Below, piece by piece: positions 43,538 through 51,865 of a stretch of DNA of 64,000 nt. Position numbers and translations under genes: made by a program. Location of the stretch: positions 3,166,501 to 3,230,500 of the forward strand of contig NZ_CP012836.1 of the NCBI RefSeq assembly GCF_001593605.1, written 5' to 3'. The notes under the pieces were generated by a model. That model made no database searches. It worked only from the letters and a program-made list of their open reading frames with translations, and was not told where the DNA came from. This DNA is from Algoriphagus sanaruensis (GTDB lineage Bacteria > Bacteroidota > Bacteroidia > Cytophagales > Cyclobacteriaceae). The stretch's first letter is position 1. The number at the start of each line of letters is the position of its first letter.

Positions 43538-44671
43538 TTAAAGAAGGGAAGTATAAAAGGAAATGTTCTTTTCTAGAATATGAACGATGTTAAATTGACC
43601 ATTTACCTTTCGGCATCCATTGATAGCCCTCCTTTTCATTTCATCTTCATGATCAAAAATATCAGCCAACTTTTCGGAAATATCTTTCGGGTCCCAAGGA
43701 TTACAAAGCCAGCCAGATTCCCCATGCTCAACCACTTCTGGTCCAGGGCCCGTCTCGGTATAAAGTACCGCTCTCTGTGTTGCCATTGCTTCTGGTGCTA
43801 CTAGCCCTAAAGTTTCGATATGCGAAGGAAAGGCACAGACATGGGCTGAGGCATAGATTTCAGGTAAGGATTTCTGATCCACTGGACCATGAAATTCCAA
43901 GTGCTCCATAATTTTTTCAGGGATGGATGCAATGAGTTTCTCCTTGTAAGAACGTCCTTCCGAATCCATCCAATCCCGCCCATAAATATGAAGTTTAAGT
44001 AATGGATATTTTTCGATGAGATATTCAAGAGAAAGAACCAATTGTCGAATACCTTTTTTCTCAATTAGGGTTCCTGCAAATACAACTTTGAATGGAATTA
44101 TTTTCTCAAAAGGCTCTGGCTTAAACCGCTGCAGGGCAATAGGGTACATGATCACATCCAAGGGACGGCCCTTCATGTTTAACAGTTTACCGGTGTGATT
44201 TACCACGTATTGAGAGACGCCAATAAAACCATCTGCCTTGGAAAACGAGCGCTTTTCCTGAAAGGCTTTCCACCGATTCACAGAGCGTCGCTCACCTTCT
44301 GCAAAAAAATGATGACCACCATGAAGTCGAATGACATATCGAATTCCTGAAAGCTTAGATATAAAAGCTAAGCCCAACTCGGAACTTTCTACGATATCGA
44401 TGGGATTTTGCAGATGGATATGCTTGAGCTGTGTATTGATTGCTTTAAAATTATAATGCCAAGCCAATCCCTTTATCTTAGAAAATGCAACGTAATGGAT
44501 TTGAACCCCTTCCCGTTGTACTATCTTAGATTTACCAGAAGTACCATTGATCACGGATACCTGATGTCCAGCTGCTACCAATGCAGGACAGATTACTCCC
44601 AAAAAGCTTCCAATTCCACCATGGGGTTCACCCGGAACAGGATATTCATTAGTGAGGTAACAAATGTGCAT
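43538..44671 (-). CDS. GT4 family glycosyltransferase
   Basis: 377 residues with an ATG start. N-terminus MHICYLTNEYPVPGEPHGG and IGSFL form the glycine-rich loop; IVESSELGLAF and YVIRLHGGHHFF follow; the C-terminal domain has VVFAGTLIEKKGIRQL, LEFHGPVDQKSL and E-x7-E at ETLGLVAPEAMA. First gene downstream of the terminator at 44749-44773, so it may have its own promoter in the 150-nt gap. Confidence 0.87.
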   Translation of the reverse strand: MHICYLTNEYPVPGEPHGGIGSFLGVICPALVAAGHQVSVINGTSGKSKIVQREGVQIHYVAFSKIKGLAWHYNFKAINTQLKHIHLQNPIDIVESSELGLAFISKLSGIRYVIRLHGGHHFFAEGERRSVNRWKAFQEKRSFSKADGFIGVSQYVVNHTGKLLNMKGRPLDVIMYPIALQRFKPEPFEKIIPFKVVFAGTLIEKKGIRQLVLSLEYLIEKYPLLKLHIYGRDWMDSEGRSYKEKLIASIPEKIMEHLEFHGPVDQKSLPEIYASAHVCAFPSHIETLGLVAPEAMATQRAVLYTETGPGPEVVEHGESGWLCNPWDPKDISEKLADIFDHEDEMKRRAINGCRKVNGQFNIVHILEKNISFYTSLL

Positions 44672-44748
44672 GGGTAGATGATTAAATTTTAAGATATCTA
44701 GCAGGCTGTTGAATTTTATTAATCAAACCTGACCTAGGTTGAAATTTG

Positions 44749-44773
44749 AAAAACCCATCAGGAATGGGTTTTT
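44749..44773 (-). terminator. Intrinsic terminator inside the polysaccharide locus
   Basis: Perfect 10-bp stem AAAAACCCAT / ATGGGTTTTT with a 5-nt loop. On the minus strand the second arm ends in five T residues. It lies about 50 nt past the stop of the 44822 gene and 78 nt before the 44671 start, and is symmetric enough to work in both directions. It divides the locus into at least two transcription units. Confidence 0.8.
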
Positions 44774-44821
44774 TATTGAATCAATTTTATTGAATAGATA
44801 ATCGAAAATGCCTGAATAAGA

Positions 44822-46231
44822 TCAAGCTATAATTCGATTTTTTGATGCCAGTACGAGAGATTCCAATGCATCAGCTACTCTGAGGAAAGCTGGTTGTTGA
44901 GGATTTGGTGCTACAATTTTATTAAACCATTCTCCTTTATCTGGAGCAAATTGATCGGGTAACTCCAAAGCCTTTTTAACCTTTTCTTTGATTTCAGAAG
45001 GTGAAAAAATATATTCTACAGCCTTTAAATCACCCATAGAGCGAAAATGCTGGTAATTATAAATGGTTTTGACAGACCAATTTTTTAAGGCTGTTGCATG
45101 ATCGTAGTTTAGGTAAAAGGCCAAATTCCCAAATACCGAAAAATCGAGTGCCATGGTTGACCCCATGTTCAAAACAATTTTGCAGTGATAGGTCAGGTTG
45201 ACCAAGTCGACGAGATCCTCATACAATGGAAAATAATTCCCCCAATGAGACCCTTTTTTCCATTTAGGATTTAGGAGCTTGATGAAGGAATATTCCTTTA
45301 ATACCTGCTTAAACCGATCAACAGATTCCACTGGAACAGGTCTAAATAATAGCTCACAATCTTCCAATTGGGATACTTCGCGCGCCACATCCTCCAGGTA
45401 CAAGGGGTCATTTGGAGAAGTCAATGAATCACATCCAGAGAAGCAAATCCAATTTTTTGCGCTATCTAGGCCCATTTTTGAGGCAAATTCTTCTCGACTC
45501 AAGAGGATATCTTTTTGGAAATAAAAATCGAATTGAGGTGTTCCCGTAATTTCTATTTGAGATGAAGAAATATCTGGAAAATAAAATTCCAGTTCATTTT
45601 TCATATAGGGACTCCAAACCAAATACTGATCCGTTCGAAAAGGCAGTCGAGCTTTGGGAAGATTGTCCCAAGAAAAGATTGCAGTCGAGGTTGGGATTTT
45701 TAAGGACTTGGCCGCTTCTATTGCCGGTGTGACCGAATACACACGTTGATGGGTACAGAAAAGCAAATCAGGGTTTAGTTCCTTCAAAAAATCGATCGCT
45801 TTCTTAAATCTTTTGGATCTTCTGATGACACTAAATCCTAACTCCTCGAGGCGATTTGCTCCACGATCAGAACGAAACGATTTCCCTAACATTTTTGCAA
45901 GTTTAAAAAGTAATTTGCCTGAAAATGAGGAGGAACTTTCTGTCCAATTGGTCAAAATTGTTGGATTATCTGTTTTTGAAACGTTTTGAATCAGTCTAGA
46001 ATATCTAGCAGACTCTCGAAACAACTTAATCCAAAAACTATCTGGCTCATGAACAAATTCATATTGTTCAAATTTAACTTGCAAATGATTCTCTGCAATC
46101 TGAATCATTTGACTATCCAGACTATGCCAAAGAATAATTTCATGCCCCCTGGATGTAAGCTCTTTGATCACATCTGAGTACAAGTAATTCCGGATACCGA
46201 TCCCGTCAGGGATAAGAAAGCAGATTCGCAT
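44822..46231 (-). CDS. Putative GT-B glycosyltransferase, unassigned
   Basis: 469 residues from the ATG at 46231, which shares a base with the upstream stop (TAATG); the longer frame to 46315 lacks homologous sequence before MRICFLIPDGIG. N-terminal MRICFLIPDGIGIRNYL resembles a GT-B fold start. DLLFCTHQRV, TAIFSWDNLPKA and QYLVWSPYMKNELEFYFPD in the middle, and CKIVLNMGSTMALDFSVFG at ~390 resemble the CDP-glycerol transferase/surface-carbohydrate family, in which the G-S/T-S motif binds the donor. Substrate unknown. Confidence 0.68.
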   Translation of the reverse strand: MRICFLIPDGIGIRNYLYSDVIKELTSRGHEIILWHSLDSQMIQIAENHLQVKFEQYEFVHEPDSFWIKLFRESARYSRLIQNVSKTDNPTILTNWTESSSSFSGKLLFKLAKMLGKSFRSDRGANRLEELGFSVIRRSKRFKKAIDFLKELNPDLLFCTHQRVYSVTPAIEAAKSLKIPTSTAIFSWDNLPKARLPFRTDQYLVWSPYMKNELEFYFPDISSSQIEITGTPQFDFYFQKDILLSREEFASKMGLDSAKNWICFSGCDSLTSPNDPLYLEDVAREVSQLEDCELLFRPVPVESVDRFKQVLKEYSFIKLLNPKWKKGSHWGNYFPLYEDLVDLVNLTYHCKIVLNMGSTMALDFSVFGNLAFYLNYDHATALKNWSVKTIYNYQHFRSMGDLKAVEYIFSPSEIKEKVKKALELPDQFAPDKGEWFNKIVAPNPQQPAFLRVADALESLVLASKNRIIA

Positions 46232-48087
46232 TAAGAAATTGTAATTTCTTGTTTCAAATGAAAAACCCGTAACCAAACTTCCAAGACCAAAACGGAATAG
46301 AGTATTCTCCCCCATTTCTGCTGAGGCTGGGTACGGTGTTGTTGAAGAATAGATAGGATTTCCGATGAATTAAAATCAAAAAACTCCTCCGAGAGCCCTT
46401 CTTTTAAAAATTGCTCTAAATACATCCCCCATTCATTTTTAAGATATTCAGCATAAGGAAAAGAAAATCCCTTTTTGCTTCCTTGATGCTCATACCCTGC
46501 AAATTCCTTGTAAATAGATCGGGTCAGTTCCTTATCTACTCGAGAGGGCATCAATGAATCGAGGGAAGATTTAAAAGAGATATCAACCAACCTATGATCC
46601 AAAAATGGAGCTCTTACCTCCAAAGAACTTGCCATGGAGGCTGTATCTACTTTAAACAAAAAATCGCTTGGAAGTCGGGTTTCCACATCAACTCCAAATG
46701 AAAGTTTCTCGATGTTGGAAGAGTAACTTTCCATGAGTTCTTGTGCCTTTTTGAGAACCGTATTCTGAGACTTACTCCGTTTGAAAATTTTTGAAAAATT
46801 TCCGGACAGGTTCGTCTTGAAGTAAAAGCCTTCCCATCCTGCCCATTTAAACCTGTTTTTGTCAGAGAAAAATTTGGAAGAAAACTCTGGCATCACCTGG
46901 TAGGCCGAATTCATCAACTCAAAACCTATTTTTGGAAAAATGGATTTGTTTTCAAGAAATTGAGCTGGTTTCCGGTACGAACCAAAGACTTCATCGCCGG
47001 CGTCTCCTGAGAGCATAACCTTGGTATGTGAACTTATTTGGTTGGTTACCAAATGAGTTGGAATCAAGGAGGCATCAGCTAAAGGCTGAACATGCTTTAA
47101 CAATTTTGCTAAAACTTGAATTGAGGAAGGATTGATAGAAACGATCTCGTGATTGATTTGCAGCTTCTTCGCAAATTGAGAGGCTTGCTCTACTTCATCC
47201 GATTCAGAATCTCCAGATGACATCGTGATAGCAAGGATGTCTGATTTGATTTCCTTGGCCATAGCAGTAATTATGGAAGAATCAATTCCAGAACTTAAAA
47301 AGGTAGCCACAGGGACATCCGCATGGAGTTGATCTTCGACAATGGACTGCAACAGGTGTTTTACCTCAGACTTGAGCACTGAAAAAGGTGGAGAAGAAGA
47401 AACAAGCGTAGGATATTGATAGTACTTTTTCCAGGATACGTTCATCCCTTCCACTTGGAAATGGGTCGCTTGTGGGAAAACCCTGACCTGCTGGTAAATG
47501 GTATGATGGCTTGAAATATACATTTGCTCCATCAGATCAACCACAGCGTCTTGATTAATCGTCAATTCATAAGGATAAATCTCACGAAGTGTGGCGAGTT
47601 CAGAAGCAAAGTAAAATGATGAATCATCCTCGATAAACAAAATGGGCTTTTCCCCAAACCGATCCCTTGCCATAAAAATCTGCTTGGTCAAGGTATTGTA
47701 AATCACGAATGCGAACATCCCTACAAGCTTTTCCAAGAAATTTGGCCCAAAAATATGGTATCCTACCAATAAAATTTCAGTATCAGAATTGGTTCTAAAC
47801 TCCGCGCCTAGGGATAAGAGTTCTTCTCGGATTTTCTTGTAATTGTAGATTTCACCATTAAAAACCACAACAAGATTCAAGTCTTCCCGATGGAAAGGCT
47901 GGTTGGCGGCTGAGCTTAGGTCAATAATGGACAATCGATTATGTCCAAGAACCACCTTACTGTCTTGCCAGATACTTTGGGCATCAGGACCTCTATGGTG
48001 TTGGATGTCGAGTGCACTTTTTACAGCATCGACTTCCATGACGGAAATCTCTCCTGACTTTTTAATAATCCCGACTATGCCACACAT
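46231..48087 (-). CDS. Glutamine-dependent asparagine synthase-like amidotransferase (AsnB family), copy 2
   Basis: 618 residues. MCGIVGII with the catalytic Cys, HHRGPDA, NRLSIIDLS and NGEIYNY in the glutaminase domain; the synthetase P-loop is SSGIDSSI at ~264, where the first Gly of the usual SGGxDS is Ser. ETRLPSDFLFKVDTASMA and EVRAPFLDH follow as in AsnB. It is only distantly similar to copy 1 in the same locus. WbpS-type proteins of this family amidate sugar uronates; a role in amidating a uronic acid from the nucleotide-sugar dehydrogenase is plausible (inference). Overlaps the next gene by TAATG. Confidence 0.87.
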   Translation of the reverse strand: MCGIVGIIKKSGEISVMEVDAVKSALDIQHHRGPDAQSIWQDSKVVLGHNRLSIIDLSSAANQPFHREDLNLVVVFNGEIYNYKKIREELLSLGAEFRTNSDTEILLVGYHIFGPNFLEKLVGMFAFVIYNTLTKQIFMARDRFGEKPILFIEDDSSFYFASELATLREIYPYELTINQDAVVDLMEQMYISSHHTIYQQVRVFPQATHFQVEGMNVSWKKYYQYPTLVSSSPPFSVLKSEVKHLLQSIVEDQLHADVPVATFLSSGIDSSIITAMAKEIKSDILAITMSSGDSESDEVEQASQFAKKLQINHEIVSINPSSIQVLAKLLKHVQPLADASLIPTHLVTNQISSHTKVMLSGDAGDEVFGSYRKPAQFLENKSIFPKIGFELMNSAYQVMPEFSSKFFSDKNRFKWAGWEGFYFKTNLSGNFSKIFKRSKSQNTVLKKAQELMESYSSNIEKLSFGVDVETRLPSDFLFKVDTASMASSLEVRAPFLDHRLVDISFKSSLDSLMPSRVDKELTRSIYKEFAGYEHQGSKKGFSFPYAEYLKNEWGMYLEQFLKEGLSEEFFDFNSSEILSILQQHRTQPQQKWGRILYSVLVLEVWLRVFHLKQEITIS

Positions 48088-48091
48088 ACGA

Positions 48092-49168
48092 CTACTGTAA
48101 TGCCTCTTTAAACTTTTCTTCCCAGTTTTCTACAGGATGAAATTCCCGTAAGAATTGTTCGTCTGGGGTATAATTTCCAACATATCGAATTGCCGCAGTG
48201 ATATTGGAGAGCCATTCTTCCAAAATGTTAGGCGATTCGACAAAAAATGAGGCTGGATGATTTTCCAAAACCTCTGGAATTCCGCCATTTGTAGATGCCA
48301 CAATGACATTTCCACATTTTGCTGCCTCTACCAAGGAAAGTCCAAAACCCTCATCCCATAAGGAAGTAAAACAATACACGTCACTTGCCTGCAGATATGT
48401 TGGTAATTCCTGATTAGGAAGCTTACCCAAGAATTTCACATGTGTCCCGAAATCTACCTTGGCACTTAGATTTCCTATAATCTGAAACTTAACTTGGGGG
48501 AATTTGGCAAGAATGAAGGGGATAAGTTTTAAAAATAGTTTTAATCCCTTTTTGGGTCTGTCATTTGAAAGCCAAGTAATAAGGATATCCTCCGATGAAT
48601 AACCCAATTTGGATCTGATATCTTTTTTAGCACTCGGATTTAATGGGAAATACCGCTTGGAATCTACTCCATTGCCTACAATCGAAACTTCCGGTGTAAA
48701 TTCTTGATGGATATTTTTTGTTTTTTTATATCCCAATTGAGTCAAAAACAGCACTTTATCCACTTCATGAATCCAATCTCCTGTGGTCTTAAATGCATGT
48801 CCGTGAAACGAGTAAATCAATTGAAATTTTTTGCCCTGCATTTTAAGTGCTGCAAACCCTGCCAATAAAATAATATCGTCCATGACGATAACTTGGGCTT
48901 GCTGATCAGGAATTCCCAATTTTTCAAACGCTCGAATAAATTCAGAGGAACGATAGTAAGGGCTTTCGAAATAGGCAAACCATTTGGATAAAAATGGGAC
49001 GCGTTTCTTCTTCGAGCAATAGATAAATTTAGATTCTGAAGGCAGATTTGGACAAAGAAAAAAATCTATAAAATCTGGATTTTTCTGATAGAACAAAGTT
49101 ATCCTTTGTGTCCAACTTCCGATTTTTTGATCGGAAATACTCGTATTTGAAACAAGAATGCGCTTCAT
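48092..49168 (-). CDS. GT4 family glycosyltransferase
   Basis: 358 residues. The C-terminal domain is classical: ILITWLSNDRPKKGLKLFLK, VKFLGKLPNQELPTYLQASD, and E-x7-E in EGFGLSLVE (~275) with AAKCGNVIVASTNGGIPE. The N-terminus (KRILVSNTSISDQKIGSWTQ) lacks a strong glycine-rich loop but reads through into FHGHAFKTTGDW. It lies 4 nt from AsnB copy 2 downstream and 9 nt from the ABC transporter upstream. Confidence 0.86.
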   Translation of the reverse strand: MKRILVSNTSISDQKIGSWTQRITLFYQKNPDFIDFFLCPNLPSESKFIYCSKKKRVPFLSKWFAYFESPYYRSSEFIRAFEKLGIPDQQAQVIVMDDIILLAGFAALKMQGKKFQLIYSFHGHAFKTTGDWIHEVDKVLFLTQLGYKKTKNIHQEFTPEVSIVGNGVDSKRYFPLNPSAKKDIRSKLGYSSEDILITWLSNDRPKKGLKLFLKLIPFILAKFPQVKFQIIGNLSAKVDFGTHVKFLGKLPNQELPTYLQASDVYCFTSLWDEGFGLSLVEAAKCGNVIVASTNGGIPEVLENHPASFFVESPNILEEWLSNITAAIRYVGNYTPDEQFLREFHPVENWEEKFKEALQ

Positions 49169-49177
49169 TTTATGAGA

Positions 49178-50977
49178 TCAGAACTCTTGGAGTTCAACCA
49201 TCTTACGGAACTGTTCATTAGATTGAAGCAGTTCTTGGAAATTTCCTGATTCAAGAATTTTACCGGATGACATCAAGGATATCACATCGGCTTTTTTCAC
49301 AGTACTGAGGCGATGTGCGATGATGAGCATTGTATATTTTCCCATCAGCAGATCAATATTATCTTGAATTAACTTTTCAGTCTCTGAATCCAAAGCAGAA
49401 GTGGCCTCATCAAAAATCAAAATATCTACATCCTTAAATAATTCACGTGCAATAGAAACACGTTGCTTCTGCCCCCCACTGATCAGAATGCCATTATCTC
49501 CCAATCGGGTATTTTCCTTTTCGGGAAGGGAATTGATAAACTCATCCAACTTGGCAAGTTGGATCGCCTTTTCAAAATTTTTGCGAGACTCAGGTGTATC
49601 ACCACTCCACAAGGTAATGTTGTTGAAAATCGAATCATTAAAAATGACGGGCTCCTGAGTAATGTAGCCGAATCGTTGTCGATAGGTAGATAAATTCACC
49701 GAATCTCTTGGTAAACCATTCACCAATAGTTGTCCTTCCACTGGATTTAATAATCCTACGATTAGATTAACCAATGAGGTTTTGCCACTTCCACTTTCCC
49801 CAACAAATGCGTAGGTCTTTAGAGAATGAATATCCAATGAAATATCTTTAAGAACCTTAAAGCCATTTGGATATTGAAAAGAAACATGATCCAATTCCAA
49901 GGCTTCAATTCTTTTAATCTCAGGATCTTTGCGGATAAATTCTTTGCCTTCATTAAACTCATTGATCAATTCTACAGAAGATCGAAGGCCTCCAATATTA
50001 GAAATAAATCCTTGCCAGCTTCCTTGAAGAGTAACTACGTAATTCAAGGCTCTATAGAGAAACATCAAGCTCAAAACAATGGAAGCCATGGAACCTCCCA
50101 AAAAATTAACCTGAACTACGATAATAGCTACTACAATGGTCAAAATCAAAGGCTCTCTTGCACTTGACATGATGGCGTTATATACCCCAATTTTCCGCTG
50201 ATTACTTTCAATCCGATCAATTATATCCTTGAGTTTATTTTTATAAGAATTAAAGTAATCTGTGGCTTTTAAATACTTAAAATTATAGACAGCTTGTACT
50301 AAATAGCTTTGATAAACATGCCCTAAATTGGAAAGGCCCACAGAAGCTATTTCCGTGTTCTTGAATAATATTCTAAAAACAATATTGGATAAATACCCTC
50401 CCACTCCTACTAATATGGCAAATTGGAAGTTGGTCATCATCGCTAGACCGACATAGACTAAAAGTAAGACAGCGTGTTGGACAGAGTTAAAATAAGCTAA
50501 AAACCCATAGGTAAGTTTGATTCCTTCAGAACCCAAGGTGTTTTGAATTTTACCTGAATCAAGATTCAAAAAATTCCGATACTCCAAATTACTTAGGCCT
50601 TCTACAAGCCCATATCTTAATTTTTTAACAAATCGGTTTTGAATTTTGATTTTATACCATCCGTCGACAAATTTCAGTACTGCCTTGGTGGTAAATAAAA
50701 TCACCATCAATACGATAACAGTATTCAAATTGACATCTAGCCCAATTTTATTCAATCCATCTAGCAAAAATTTGAGCTCTCCAAGCGATTCAGAAGTAGA
50801 ATCTAAGGTAGTGGGTCCTGCTGCTAATTCAAAAACCGGAATAAACATGGCAAGTCCAAATCCATCTAATATTCCTACAAAAATGCTAAATGAGATAAGG
50901 ATAAATATTCGATATCCTATGTATGAATAAAAAAATGCGAAGTGTCTAAAATACTTCTTTGAGAAATTTTTCAACAT
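49178..50977 (-). CDS. ABC transporter, fused permease-ATPase (PglK/MsbA-like flippase candidate)
   Basis: 599 residues from the ATG at 50977; a TTG at 50992 overlapping the previous stop is an alternative. Residues 1-320 hold about six membrane helices (ISFSIFVGILDGFGLAMFIP). The nucleotide-binding domain has Walker A GESGSGKTS (~394), the signature ISGGQKQR, Walker B ILIFDEATSALD and the H-loop AHRLST. In a locus without a visible Wzx, this is the best candidate for flipping the lipid-linked repeat unit, as PglK does for the Campylobacter heptasaccharide. Lipid A export is less likely here. Confidence 0.85.
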   Translation of the reverse strand: MLKNFSKKYFRHFAFFYSYIGYRIFILISFSIFVGILDGFGLAMFIPVFELAAGPTTLDSTSESLGELKFLLDGLNKIGLDVNLNTVIVLMVILFTTKAVLKFVDGWYKIKIQNRFVKKLRYGLVEGLSNLEYRNFLNLDSGKIQNTLGSEGIKLTYGFLAYFNSVQHAVLLLVYVGLAMMTNFQFAILVGVGGYLSNIVFRILFKNTEIASVGLSNLGHVYQSYLVQAVYNFKYLKATDYFNSYKNKLKDIIDRIESNQRKIGVYNAIMSSAREPLILTIVVAIIVVQVNFLGGSMASIVLSLMFLYRALNYVVTLQGSWQGFISNIGGLRSSVELINEFNEGKEFIRKDPEIKRIEALELDHVSFQYPNGFKVLKDISLDIHSLKTYAFVGESGSGKTSLVNLIVGLLNPVEGQLLVNGLPRDSVNLSTYRQRFGYITQEPVIFNDSIFNNITLWSGDTPESRKNFEKAIQLAKLDEFINSLPEKENTRLGDNGILISGGQKQRVSIARELFKDVDILIFDEATSALDSETEKLIQDNIDLLMGKYTMLIIAHRLSTVKKADVISLMSSGKILESGNFQELLQSNEQFRKMVELQEF

Positions 50978-50988
50978 GTCAATTATTT

Positions 50989-51711
50989 TCAAGCTCTATG
51001 CTTGAATACAAATTTTTTAACTTTATAGTAAATGTTATACTTCAATATTTTCAAGAAATTGAAGCTTACCCGTTCGTCGTGTGTTCCATCATAGGCATCG
51101 TAGGCAGGATATTTTGGCCACAAGTTTAATTCGCCTCCCTCTTCTACGAGATAAATTAAAACCGCTTTGATGAAAATATTTTCCATAAATACGAGCTTTT
51201 CTTCGTTAAGAAACTTCGCTGCATTAGGATAAAAATATCGGGTATAAAAGTCCTTTTTCATCAACATCAAACGGGTGTCTGCCCATCTCAAATTTCTGGT
51301 AGGATTCACATAGAAATACTTTTCTACCTCGTTAGTCCCCTTGATCATGGCGGTTATATTTTTAATGATATACCGTCCAGAAATTTTGATGATATAGTCC
51401 TTTTCAGCTAAAAAACGTGAATTTTCAAGAGCATAATTGATTATCTCAACCTCTCCCCAAGACTTACCAAGGACACTTTTTTCGGAATAAAAAGTGAGAT
51501 ATTCTAGATTTGGAAATTTTTCTTTAAGGGATGATATTTTAGCTGAGTCATAATTTGAATTCTCAACGAAAACTACTTTGAAGCCCTTTGAAAGATAGAA
51601 TTTTAAGGCTTTGTAATAATCCATTTCTCGATCAAAAACATTTGCTCTTCCTGTTTTAGATGTTTCTAGAAATGGTTTAATCGTACCCGTAAGTAATAAA
51701 ACCGCTTGCAT
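50989..51711 (-). CDS. Small protein of unknown family, possible GT-A-like transferase
   Basis: 240 residues, soluble. N-terminus MQAVLLLTGTIKPFLE suits a first beta strand. Then DYYKALKFYLSKGFKVVFVENSN, KDYIIKISGRYIIKNI, and RWADTRLMLMKKDFYTRYF. KISGRYII is similar in placement to the donor-site region of some GT-A enzymes from capsule loci. No clear DxD motif. It lies between Wzc (154 nt upstream) and the flippase-like ABC protein, which argues for a role in the same glycan. I do not recognise the family. Confidence 0.55.
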   Translation of the reverse strand: MQAVLLLTGTIKPFLETSKTGRANVFDREMDYYKALKFYLSKGFKVVFVENSNYDSAKISSLKEKFPNLEYLTFYSEKSVLGKSWGEVEIINYALENSRFLAEKDYIIKISGRYIIKNITAMIKGTNEVEKYFYVNPTRNLRWADTRLMLMKKDFYTRYFYPNAAKFLNEEKLVFMENIFIKAVLIYLVEEGGELNLWPKYPAYDAYDGTHDERVSFNFLKILKYNIYYKVKKFVFKHRA

Positions 51712-51865
51712 TAGTTAGAAAGTCTTTATTGACAACTTACCTATTAATTAATTAATAAATGGCAAGTTTCAATTGAGGCAAAGTTGAAATTTGTTTTAAT
51801 AACCAATAATTGATGATCGCGCATTACCTTGCCCAAATTTGTAATCCAAAGATCATCAGGGTGAA

